Assembly: GCA_035417425.1 (NCBI GenBank)
Contig: DAOLPD010000132.1
Coordinates: 1 to 8,625, forward strand
Length of the DNA: 8,625 nucleotides
DNA from: BRH-c25 sp035417425
Lineage (GTDB): Bacteria > Bacillota > Clostridia > Lutisporales > Lutisporaceae
Direction: 5' to 3'
The notes below the pieces were generated by a model, which worked only from the letters and a program-made list of their open reading frames with translations, did no database searches and was not told where the DNA came from. Positions 1-7,296 of the stretch are shown piece after piece. Positions within the stretch are counted from its first letter, which is position 1. Each line of letters starts with the position of its first letter. The translations under genes were made by a program, and so were the position numbers.

Positions 1-53
1 GCTAGTGCTCTTGGAGTATGATTGCAAGCTAATAACTACGCCGCATTATTCTT
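1..53. other. Short non-coding end downstream of the ATPase gene
   Basis: These 53 bases follow the ATPase stop codon. I see no terminator hairpin with a U-tract, no coding frame and no repeat. Any terminator or next gene lies beyond the window. Confidence 0.5.
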
Positions 54-2768
54 CTATTGTGCCGTTTTCTCCGTCTTGCCTACAATCAACTTGTATATTT
101 CGCCGGTCAGCACCGGAACAATACTGAGGATAAGTATCATAACCCAATCCCTGATTCCCAATGAAACAGTCTTGAATATAGGCTGAAGAAACGGAATATA
201 AATAACTGCCAAGCCAAGCACAAGAGATGTTGCAACAGCCAATACCAGCGCCCTGTTGCTAAAAATTCCAAGCTTTATGACCGGATATCGCTCGGACCTG
301 CAGGTGAAGGCCATAAACAGCTCAACAACCACTATAGTTGTAAAAGCCAGGGTCCGTGCAGTTTCCAAATCCTTATTATAATTGTTCAAAGCCCACCGGA
401 AGGCTATAAGCACGGCCGCTGTCTGGGCTATACTGAGTATCAGTATCCCTGTTGAAAGGCTTTTATTCAGAATAGGCTCCTTTGTATCTCTCGGTTTTTT
501 CTTCATTATGCCGGGCTCTCCCATTTCGGTACCCAGGGCAAGAGCCGGAAAGCTGTCTGATACAAGGTTGAGCCATAAAAGCTGTATAGGTACCAGAGGT
601 ATAGGCATATTAAACAATATGCTTAAGAAAATAATGAATATTTCGGCAATATTGCAGGACAGCAGGAAGAAGACAAACTTCCTTATATTGCCGTATATGA
701 TCCTGCCTTCTTCAACTGCCGATACTATTGTAGCAAAATTGTCATCCATAAGTATTATATCTGCTGTACCCTTTGCAACATCAGTGCCGGTTATCCCCAT
801 AGAAACGCCTATATCCGCCTTCTTTAAAGCCATGGCATCATTAACTCCGTCCCCGGTCATAGCCGCAATATGCCCTCTCTTCTTAAGCATTTCCACGATC
901 CTCACCTTATGCTCGGGAGATACTCTTGCATAAACACTGGTATTCTCAACCCTGTTGAAAAGCTCCTCATCGGAAAGTTTATCAAGTTCATTACCTGTCA
1001 GTACTCCGGAATGCTCTTCCATAAGCCCAAGTTCCCTGGCAATAGCCACAGCAGTGTCCTTATGGTCTCCCGTAATCATAACCGGTTTTATTCCGGCTTC
1101 TTTGCATGTCTTTATAGCCTCAAAGGCCTCAACTCTGGCGGGATCAATCATTCCCATAAGCCCGACAAATATCAGGTCATTTTCAATTTCATCCGAGCTT
1201 ATTGATTCAGGCAGCTTATCATATTCCCTATAGGTAAAGGCAAGTACTCTAAGGGCGTTTCCCGCAAACTCGCTGTTAACCTTGGCTATTTGCTGCTTCA
1301 GAGCTTCGGTCATGTCAATCGCTCTGCCGTTCTGGAGAATTTTGGCACACCTGCCCAGTATTATATCGGGGGCCCCCTTTGTAAAAGACACTATTCTATC
1401 TTGAATAAAATTATCATGGAATGTAGTCATCATTTTCCTTTCAGAATCAAAGGGTATCTCTCCAATCCTGACATAGGCCTCGTTCATTTCTGCCTTATCA
1501 TAGCCTGCCTTTGCACCTGCAACGACTAGTGCTCCTTCGGTAGGATCGCCTACTATCCCCCAGAGGTTTTCCTTGGCATCTTTCTGCTCAAGGGCGGAGT
1601 CATTGCATAATACTCCTGCAGAAAGCAGGAGCTTCAACCCGGGTTCTGCCTCAGGTTCGATTTTTCCGTCTTCAAATGTAATCTCTCCTGCCGGATTGTA
1701 TCCCTGTCCCGATATCTTATAGACATTTCCATTCGTAAAGGCTCTCACCACGGTCATTTCGTTCTGTGTAAGAGTACCGGTCTTGTCCGAACATATCACT
1801 GTTACACATCCGAGAGTCTCAACCGCAAGCAGCTTTCTGACTATGGCGTTTCTCTGCACCATCCTCTTCATTCCCAGTGCAAGTACAATTGTGACAACAG
1901 CCGGCAGTCCTTCAGGTATTGCGGCAACTGCAAGGCTTACTGACACCAGGAACATCTCCAGCATATCGCCGCCTCTCATAAATCCAATGGCAAAAACAAT
2001 GACACATATTATAAGACAGGCCAGCCCCAGCCATTTACCCAGCTCATTCAGCTTTTTCTGCAGGGGGGTTGTCTCATCTTCGAAGGTCTGAATTGCTTCG
2101 GCTATTCTGCCTATCTCAGTATTCGTTCCTGTGTTGACCACTATTCCTTTGCCCCTGCCATAGGTTGCTATAGTACTCATGTATGCCATGTTGAGCCTGT
2201 CGCCTATTGAAACTTCGCTATCAAAGGCCTTGCTTGCGTCTTTTTCCGACGGTACTGATTCCCCTGTAAGTGAGGCCTCCTCCACCTTGAGGTTAATGCT
2301 TTCAATAAGCCTTATATCAGCAGGTATGCTGTCTCCTGCCTCAATAAATACAATATCCCCGGGTACAAGGTTTCTTGCGGGAATTACTTCAATATGTCCG
2401 CTTCTGAGCACCCTTGCATTTGGAGCCGACATCTTTTTAAGCGCTTCCATTGCTTTCTCTGCTTTTCCCTCCTGCACAACCCCCAGGACAGCATTCACAA
2501 TTACTATTGCAATGATGACAATAGAATCGGATATTTCTCCTACCATACCGGAGACTATACTTGCAATAATAAGTATTACCACAAGAAAATCCTTAAGCTG
2601 TTTGCCGATTTTTACCCATACCGGTTCTTTTTCCTTTTCCTTCAGTTCATTATAACCGTACTTTTCAATCCTGCCGGCGGCTTCCTCTTTGGAAAGGCCT
2701 TTCTTCACATCTGCCGAAAGCTCCTCTGAAACCGCCTGAATACCCTTGTTGTACCAGTTCAGGTTCAT
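54..2768 (-). CDS. SERCA-like P-type calcium-translocating ATPase
   Basis: This P2-type ATPase most likely exports calcium across the cytoplasmic membrane at the cost of ATP. The 904 residues follow the family order: a cytosolic N-terminal segment, M1-M2 (about 60-98), the actuator domain with LTGES (167-171), M3-M4 with PEGLP (285-289), the phosphorylation motif DKTGT (D328), nucleotide-binding KGAPD (464-468), hinge TGD (566-568), GDGVND (639-644), and six C-terminal membrane segments (about 690-895). The calcium ligands of SERCA all have counterparts: E286 in M4, N706 and E709 in M5, N734, S737 and D738 in M6, and E816 in M8. This makes calcium much more likely than Na/K or H, although manganese or sodium relatives cannot be excluded. 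M646 replaces the usual proline of NDAPAL. The start has a GGAGGGG ribosome binding site at 2774-2780. The upstream terminator implies an own promoter within 2769-2844, but no convincing one is visible. The stop is TAG. Confidence 0.92.
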   Translation of the reverse strand: MNLNWYNKGIQAVSEELSADVKKGLSKEEAAGRIEKYGYNELKEKEKEPVWVKIGKQLKDFLVVILIIASIVSGMVGEISDSIVIIAIVIVNAVLGVVQEGKAEKAMEALKKMSAPNARVLRSGHIEVIPARNLVPGDIVFIEAGDSIPADIRLIESINLKVEEASLTGESVPSEKDASKAFDSEVSIGDRLNMAYMSTIATYGRGKGIVVNTGTNTEIGRIAEAIQTFEDETTPLQKKLNELGKWLGLACLIICVIVFAIGFMRGGDMLEMFLVSVSLAVAAIPEGLPAVVTIVLALGMKRMVQRNAIVRKLLAVETLGCVTVICSDKTGTLTQNEMTVVRAFTNGNVYKISGQGYNPAGEITFEDGKIEPEAEPGLKLLLSAGVLCNDSALEQKDAKENLWGIVGDPTEGALVVAGAKAGYDKAEMNEAYVRIGEIPFDSERKMMTTFHDNFIQDRIVSFTKGAPDIILGRCAKILQNGRAIDMTEALKQQIAKVNSEFAGNALRVLAFTYREYDKLPESISSDEIENDLIFVGLMGMIDPARVEAFEAIKTCKEAGIKPVMITGDHKDTAVAIARELGLMEEHSGVLTGNELDKLSDEELFNRVENTSVYARVSPEHKVRIVEMLKKRGHIAAMTGDGVNDAMALKKADIGVSMGITGTDVAKGTADIILMDDNFATIVSAVEEGRIIYGNIRKFVFFLLSCNIAEIFIIFLSILFNMPIPLVPIQLLWLNLVSDSFPALALGTEMGEPGIMKKKPRDTKEPILNKSLSTGILILSIAQTAAVLIAFRWALNNYNKDLETARTLAFTTIVVVELFMAFTCRSERYPVIKLGIFSNRALVLAVATSLVLGLAVIYIPFLQPIFKTVSLGIRDWVMILILSIVPVLTGEIYKLIVGKTEKTAQ

Positions 2769-2785
2769 TAAATCCCCTCCATATG

Positions 2786-2800
2786 ATAATATTTTATTAT
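2786..2800. repeat. AT-rich perfect palindrome upstream of the ATPase gene
   Basis: ATAATA and TATTAT form six-base inverted arms around three bases, just upstream of the ATPase ribosome binding site. It could be an operator or part of an AT-rich promoter, but in such AT-rich DNA a short palindrome may arise by chance. The surrounding gap (2769-2844) contains no well-spaced -35/-10 pair that I trust. Confidence 0.2.
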
Positions 2801-2844
2801 TTGTCTATCAGCCTGAATTATTACATTCCCCTAAATATGAGCAT

Positions 2845-2887
2845 AAAAAGACCTTTGACACAAAAACAATTCTTTGCATCAAAGGCC
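2845..2887 (-). terminator. Rho-independent terminator after prfC
   Basis: On the minus strand, 18 bases past the prfC stop codon, arm 2887-2872 pairs with arm 2865-2850 over 16 positions (including G-U wobbles at five of them) around a 6-base AATTGT loop. The outer 10 pairs, GGCCTTTGAT with GTCAAAGGTC, are the strongest. Five U residues (2849-2845) follow directly. There is no U-tract on the plus strand, so it acts in one direction and separates prfC from the ATPase gene. Confidence 0.85.
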
Positions 2888-2905
2888 TCGGAAATCCGAT
2901 AAATA

Positions 2906-4504
2906 TTACCTGTCAAGTATTTCAGCCAGCTCTATACCGTTATTCCTCTCTGTTACCGTTCTTATGGACCATTCATTCTGGAAAAGCAGCACAGGGTTCA
3001 AAGATTGATCCTGTACAATCAGTGTATCAGTTGTGATCCTGAAGGTTTCCGGATTAAATTCCGGATTCTTAATCCACCTGATATACTTATACGGCAAATG
3101 CTCCATGCTTATATCCACGCCGTATTCGTTTTTCAGCCTGTATTCCAGCACCTCCAGCTGAAGTATACCCACAACTCCGATAATAAATTCCTGGGTTATG
3201 GCATCTTTTTGGTGAAATACCTGGATGGCGCCTTCCTCCGATATCTGCTCTATGCCCTTCATAAACTGCTTGCGCTTCAGGGAGTTCTTGGTATACACCC
3301 TTGCAAAGTGCTCCGGTGCAAACACGGGTATTCCTTCGAACTTGAAGCTGCTTCCCTCGCACAAGGTGTCTCCTATCTTGAAAATTCCGGGATCGAATAC
3401 TCCGATGATATCTCCTGCATAAGCCTCTTCAACTATCTCCCTGTCCTGGGCCAGGAACTGCTGCGGCTGAGACAGCCTTATCATCTTGCCCCCCTGTACA
3501 TGGTTGACTTCCATACCTTTAGTGAACTTTCCGGAACAAATCCGAAGAAACGCTATTCTGTCCCTATGGGTAGGATTCATATTTGCCTGGATTTTGAATA
3601 TGAATCCGGAGAACTCTTCCCTCTCGGCATCTATCTCACCGATGTCTGCATTTCTGGAAAGTGGCGGTGTTGTTAATTCAAGAAACTGCTCCAGAAACAC
3701 CTGAACTCCAAAGTTGGTCATGGCACTGCCAAAAAACACCGGGGTCAGTTCCCCTTTCAGCACTTTTCTTCTGCTGAACTCATCTCCCGCAACATCCAGC
3801 AGCATTATATCATCAATAAGCTTATTATGAACATCCTCGCCAAGAAGGTCAGAAAAGACAGGATCATCGACATTGCCTTTAGAGGATCCTACTATGCTTT
3901 GTCCATGATCGCCGCCGTTAAACAGCTCTATCTGGGACAGCTTTCTGTCGTAAATACCCAGAAAGCTTCCTCCGACTCTTATTGGCCAATTCATAGGAAA
4001 TGACTGAATTCCCAGCACCTTCTCAATTTCTTCCACCAGCTCAAAGGGGTCTTTTCCTGCTCTGTCCATTTTATTAATAAAGGTGAAAATCGGTATTCCC
4101 CTCATTTTGCATACGTGGAACAGCTTCCTGGTCTGTTCCTCAACACCCTTTGCCGAGTCAATTATCATCACTGCGCTGTCTGCCGCCATAAGCGTTCTGT
4201 AAGTATCTTCGCTGAAATCCTGATGTCCCGGTGTATCAAGGATATTTATGCAATAACCGTTATATTCAAACTGCATTACACTTGAAGTAACGGAGATTCC
4301 CCTCTGTTTCTCAATCTCCATCCAATCAGATACGGCGTGCTTCTGAGCTTTCCTGGCTTTTACAGAGCCTGCAAGGCGAATGGCGCCTCCGTACAGCAAA
4401 AGCTTTTCGGTCAAGGTTGTCTTTCCCGCATCAGGGTGTGATATTATTGCAAAGGTCCTTCGCCTTCTTATTTCCTTTTGTAATTCCTGTTGTGCAACCG
4501 GCAT
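2906..4504 (-). CDS. prfC: Peptide chain release factor 3
   Basis: RF3 is a translational GTPase that recycles RF1 and RF2 from the ribosome after peptide release and takes part in post-peptidyl-transfer quality control. The 532 residues fit the family (E. coli RF3 has 529). The GTPase domain shows G1 SHPDAGKT (22-29), the switch I region with EKQRGISVTSS (65-75), G3 DTPGH (90-94), G4 NKMD (144-147) and G5 GSA (259-261). MEIEKQRGISVTSSVMQF is characteristic of RF3, whereas EF-G and the tetracycline-resistance proteins differ there. Domains II and III follow, ending in the RF3-type C-terminal region with WIKNPEFNPETF (477-488). The start has an AGAGGAGT ribosome binding site at 4511-4518. The gene has its own consensus promoter and terminator, so it is probably a single-gene unit, though it may also receive read-through from ilvE. 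The stop is TAA. Confidence 0.96.
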   Translation of the reverse strand: MPVAQQELQKEIRRRRTFAIISHPDAGKTTLTEKLLLYGGAIRLAGSVKARKAQKHAVSDWMEIEKQRGISVTSSVMQFEYNGYCINILDTPGHQDFSEDTYRTLMAADSAVMIIDSAKGVEEQTRKLFHVCKMRGIPIFTFINKMDRAGKDPFELVEEIEKVLGIQSFPMNWPIRVGGSFLGIYDRKLSQIELFNGGDHGQSIVGSSKGNVDDPVFSDLLGEDVHNKLIDDIMLLDVAGDEFSRRKVLKGELTPVFFGSAMTNFGVQVFLEQFLELTTPPLSRNADIGEIDAEREEFSGFIFKIQANMNPTHRDRIAFLRICSGKFTKGMEVNHVQGGKMIRLSQPQQFLAQDREIVEEAYAGDIIGVFDPGIFKIGDTLCEGSSFKFEGIPVFAPEHFARVYTKNSLKRKQFMKGIEQISEEGAIQVFHQKDAITQEFIIGVVGILQLEVLEYRLKNEYGVDISMEHLPYKYIRWIKNPEFNPETFRITTDTLIVQDQSLNPVLLFQNEWSIRTVTERNNGIELAEILDR

Positions 4505-4557
4505 TCTATTACTCCTCTATTATTCAGTATATACTTTTACATTCTGTCTAGTTCATC

Positions 4558-4585
4558 AAGTCCCAAGTCTCACATTCCGTGACTT
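4558..4585 (-). promoter_or_regulatory. Possible hairpin/repeat at 5' end of prfC leader
   Basis: Right at the predicted transcript start, AAGTC (4585-4581) can pair with GACTT (4569-4565), with two more base pairs, AC with GT, inside the loop. A second GACTT copy at 4562-4558 could pair with the same arm instead, because GACTTG is directly repeated with one base between copies. It could be a 5' stabilising stem, a weak switch or a protein site, or it may be chance: the stem is short and AT-rich. The rest of the leader to the GAGGAGT ribosome binding site shows no known riboswitch that I recognise. Confidence 0.2.
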
Positions 4586-4589
4586 ATTA

Positions 4590-4618
4590 ATTTTACACGA
4601 ATAGCAATAGAGTGTCAA
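4590..4618 (-). promoter_or_regulatory. Sigma-A type promoter for prfC
   Basis: On the minus strand a perfect -35 box TTGACA (4618-4613) is followed by a 17-base spacer and a -10 box TAAAAT (4595-4590), five of six matches to TATAAT. It begins 8 bases after the ilvE stop codon and points at prfC. The predicted transcription start is near 4583, giving a leader of about 80 bases. This is sequence evidence only, but the match and spacing are close to ideal for the housekeeping sigma factor. Confidence 0.75.
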
Positions 4619-4626
4619 TTAAAGTA

Positions 4627-5541
4627 TCAATATATCGGAGTGCAGAAGCCGGCATATTTGGGATTTTTACCTACGGTAATTTCAAAAAACAGGCCCTTCA
4701 GCTTAGTACATATATCCCCCGGCTTTCCTGTACCTATAATCCTCCTGTCCACTTCAACTATCGGCATTACTTCCATAGCAGTTCCGCTAAAGAACACCTC
4801 CTGTGCCGAAAAAAGCTCATTCCTTGGGATGCTTCTCTCTACTACCTCCATACCAAGCTCTTCACTTGCGAGAGTAATAATCGTTTCTCTTGTTATCCCC
4901 TCAAGTATATTGTCGGAAGGCGGCGGGGTTATAAGCTTCCCTTTTTTTACCATGAAAATATTTTCCCCGGGTCCCTCACATACATTTCCGTTATCAGTGA
5001 GGAATAATGCCTCGTCAAATCCGTTTCGAAGTACTTCCAGGGATGCCAGTGCCGAATTCAGGTATGCCGCTGATGCCTTAGTCCTTGGAGGCAGCATATT
5101 ATCCCTGAGCCTCTGCCATGAAGTAAATGCGACACGCATTTCCTGCTTGCCCGAAAAATTCCCCAGGGGCTGGCAGTAAATAAGCAGTCTGTTGTCATCA
5201 TCCAGCAGTGTGGGATTCAACCCCTCGCCGCCTTTATATGCCAGAGGCCTTATATACACCGTGGTTCTGAAGCCGTTCTTTCTCAGAAGCTCAGCAGTAA
5301 TGTCGGAAAGCTCTGATACCGTGTAGGGAATGTCAATGTAGAGAGCCTTGCAGGATTGAAGCAGTCTTTCATAGTGCTCCTTGAACCTGAAGCCGTACAG
5401 CTGCTGTCCTGCTTCATCCCAATATGCTCTTATTCCTTCAAAGCAGGCAAGTCCATAATTGACCACCTTGCTTCTTATACTTATACTCACTTCTTTTTCC
5501 GGTACTATTTTTCCATTGAAAAAAACATATGATTCGTTCAT
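4627..5541 (-). CDS. ilvE: Branched-chain amino acid aminotransferase
   Basis: This PLP-dependent class IV (fold type IV) aminotransferase interconverts valine, leucine and isoleucine with their 2-oxo acids, using glutamate/2-oxoglutarate, in the cytoplasm. The 304 residues match the family length (about 300-310). The PLP lysine is K155 in PPRTKASAAYLNS, and E189 in CEGPGENIF is the conserved glutamate near the cofactor nitrogen. Other family marks are NYG (28-30), FEGIRAY (34-40), YIRPL (96-100), GITRE (215-219) and SGTAMEVMP (252-260). The last motif separates it from D-amino acid transaminases and aminodeoxychorismate lyases, the main alternatives. The start has a TAAGGAG ribosome binding site at 5550-5556, 8 bases upstream. 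Only 21 bases separate it from ilvB, so translation from a shared transcript is likely. The stop is TGA. No hairpin with a U-tract follows it, so the operon transcript may read into prfC. Confidence 0.94.
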   Translation of the reverse strand: MNESYVFFNGKIVPEKEVSISIRSKVVNYGLACFEGIRAYWDEAGQQLYGFRFKEHYERLLQSCKALYIDIPYTVSELSDITAELLRKNGFRTTVYIRPLAYKGGEGLNPTLLDDDNRLLIYCQPLGNFSGKQEMRVAFTSWQRLRDNMLPPRTKASAAYLNSALASLEVLRNGFDEALFLTDNGNVCEGPGENIFMVKKGKLITPPPSDNILEGITRETIITLASEELGMEVVERSIPRNELFSAQEVFFSGTAMEVMPIVEVDRRIIGTGKPGDICTKLKGLFFEITVGKNPKYAGFCTPIY

Positions 5542-5562
5542 AATTACATCTCCTTAGTTTTT

Positions 5563-7242
5563 CTATATATCATCTATGCATTCGCTTATAGGCTCTCCCG
5601 CCGGAACCATCGGAAGGACCAGGTCATCCGGATGTATGATACATTCAATTACAACAGGCTCATCCGTATCCAAAGCTTCTTTAAAAACCTTTTCCACTTC
5701 CGCATCTTCAGTGATTTTCGCCGACCTTATCCCAAAAGCGTCGGCAAGCTTTGCAAAGCATACTTCGTCTGAAAAGCTTGTATGAGAATACCTTTGACCC
5801 TGAAAAAACTTCTGCCACTGACGCACCATCCCCAGGGAGCTGTTGTTCAAAACCACTTGAATTATCGGAAGCTTGTATTTTGAAATCGTAGAAAGCTCTG
5901 AAAGATTCATCCTGAAGCTTCCGTCCCCTGCTATATTAATCACCTTGCAATCAGGCTTTCCCACTGCTGCGCCTATTGCCGCACCAAGGCCGTAACCCAT
6001 TGTTCCAAGCCCTCCCGATGATATGAATGTCCTGGGATCGGTAAAGGGATAATACTGTGCCGTCCACATCTGATTCTGCCCTACCTCGGTAGTTATTACG
6101 CTCTTGCCTTGGGTAAGCTCAAAAAGCTTGTTCATCAGATATTTGGGGTTCAAGGATCCGTTGCTTTTATATGAAGCAGAATAAGCCTCTTTCCAGATTT
6201 GTATCTGTTTGTTCCATGTACCCTCCTTCTTTTCGTCAATCCTCTCCAGTAAAAGCTTCAGAAATTTCTTAACATCGCCACAAAGGGGAATTTTTGTATC
6301 TATGTTTTTCCCCAATTCCTCCGGGTCAATATCTATATGAATAATATTGGCATAAGGAGCAAAGCCTTCCGCTTTACATATTGTCCTGTCACTGAACCGT
6401 GCCCCGACAGCTATGAGAAGATCACAGTTGCTTATAGCAGCATTTGAGCATCGTGACCCGTGCATGCCGGCCAAGCCTGTAAAATAAGGATGAGTTCCCG
6501 GAAATGCCCCCGTACCCATTAATGAGCAAGCTACCGGAGCCTTTATCTTCTCTGCAAATTCCAGCAGTTCCCTACAGGAATCTGAAATCTTGACGCCTCC
6601 TCCTGCGTATATCAGCGGCCTCTTACTGTTATTTATCAATTCAACTGCCTTATCCAGTAATAAGTTCACTTCGAGGCACACCTCCGGCAGGTTGGAGGTG
6701 TTATTGCCCGTATCAATCTCCGCAGGCTCATATTCTATTTCCGCCTGCTGCACATCCTTGGGAATATCAATGAGTACCGGCCCCGGGCGCCCGGCCCTTG
6801 CAATCGCAAAAGCCTCCCTGACAATTTTCGGAAGTGCTTCAGGATTCATTACCAAATAGTTCTTTTTTGTTATAGTCTTTGTAATGCTTGTAATATTAAG
6901 CTCCTGAAAGGAATCCCTGCCGATAAGTGATCTTGCCACCTGCCCCGTGATTACAACCATAGGCACTGAGTCCCTGGATGCAGTTGCTATTCCCGTTACA
7001 GTGTTGGCAGCCCCAGGGCCTGAAGTTGCCAGGACAACTCCTACCTTTCCCGTTGCCCTTGCGTATCCGTCGGCAGCATGGGCTGCACCCTGCTCATGAG
7101 CAGTCAGTATATGGGTTATATCCTTCCTTCCGTAAAGAGCATCATAGATATTAATAACAGTGCCTCCCGGGTATCCGAATATCGTATCAACTCCCTGCTC
7201 CTTCAGGCATTCCAACAGTGCCTCAGCACCATTCAGCTTCAT
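5563..7242 (-). CDS. ilvB: Acetolactate synthase large (catalytic) subunit
   Basis: This thiamine-diphosphate enzyme joins two pyruvates to acetolactate, or pyruvate and 2-oxobutyrate to acetohydroxybutyrate, starting valine/leucine and isoleucine synthesis. At 559 residues it has the usual family length. The N-terminal ThDP domain has GYPGG (23-27) and the catalytic glutamate E50 in AHEQGA. The middle FAD-type domain carries GARFSDR (280-286). The C-terminal domain has the ThDP/Mg motif GDGS (439-442) to NN (466-467), followed by GMVRQWQ (471-477), whose tryptophan is typical of the FAD-containing anabolic enzymes rather than the catabolic AlsS type. The start is supported by a GGGGGTGA ribosome binding site at 7247-7254. 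It lies 54 bases after leuA and 21 bases before ilvE. Two residues differ from common motifs: A79 in GPGAAN (usually GPGATN) and A103 in GQVARS (Pro in many homologues). No regulatory subunit gene (ilvN) is adjacent. Confidence 0.95.
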   Translation of the reverse strand: MKLNGAEALLECLKEQGVDTIFGYPGGTVINIYDALYGRKDITHILTAHEQGAAHAADGYARATGKVGVVLATSGPGAANTVTGIATASRDSVPMVVITGQVARSLIGRDSFQELNITSITKTITKKNYLVMNPEALPKIVREAFAIARAGRPGPVLIDIPKDVQQAEIEYEPAEIDTGNNTSNLPEVCLEVNLLLDKAVELINNSKRPLIYAGGGVKISDSCRELLEFAEKIKAPVACSLMGTGAFPGTHPYFTGLAGMHGSRCSNAAISNCDLLIAVGARFSDRTICKAEGFAPYANIIHIDIDPEELGKNIDTKIPLCGDVKKFLKLLLERIDEKKEGTWNKQIQIWKEAYSASYKSNGSLNPKYLMNKLFELTQGKSVITTEVGQNQMWTAQYYPFTDPRTFISSGGLGTMGYGLGAAIGAAVGKPDCKVINIAGDGSFRMNLSELSTISKYKLPIIQVVLNNSSLGMVRQWQKFFQGQRYSHTSFSDEVCFAKLADAFGIRSAKITEDAEVEKVFKEALDTDEPVVIECIIHPDDLVLPMVPAGEPISECIDDI

Positions 7243-7296
7243 TTTGTCACCCCCAAATCAGATCAATATTTCTTCTGCAACAATACTGCCCATCTT

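Noticed and set aside
2781..2845. TTCAGG with downstream TATTAT as the ATPase promoter
   Set aside because: The spacing is about 20 bases and the -35 box matches poorly, so it was not called as a promoter.
3087..3362. Minus-strand 91-codon frame inside prfC in another frame
   Set aside because: It overlaps the RF3 coding frame, which has intact motifs throughout; its arginine- and glycine-rich composition is typical of an out-of-frame shadow.
3005..3676. Long open frame on the plus strand opposite prfC (223 codons)
   Set aside because: It lies entirely inside the clearly recognisable prfC, has no ribosome binding site or family motif that I recognise, and its length is explained by codon bias of the opposite strand. 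The same applies to the other plus-strand frames across the window.
7243..7296. Possible attenuator or terminator between leuA and ilvB
   Set aside because: No stem with a U-tract and no promoter pair could be found in the 54 bases; only the ilvB ribosome binding site is clear.
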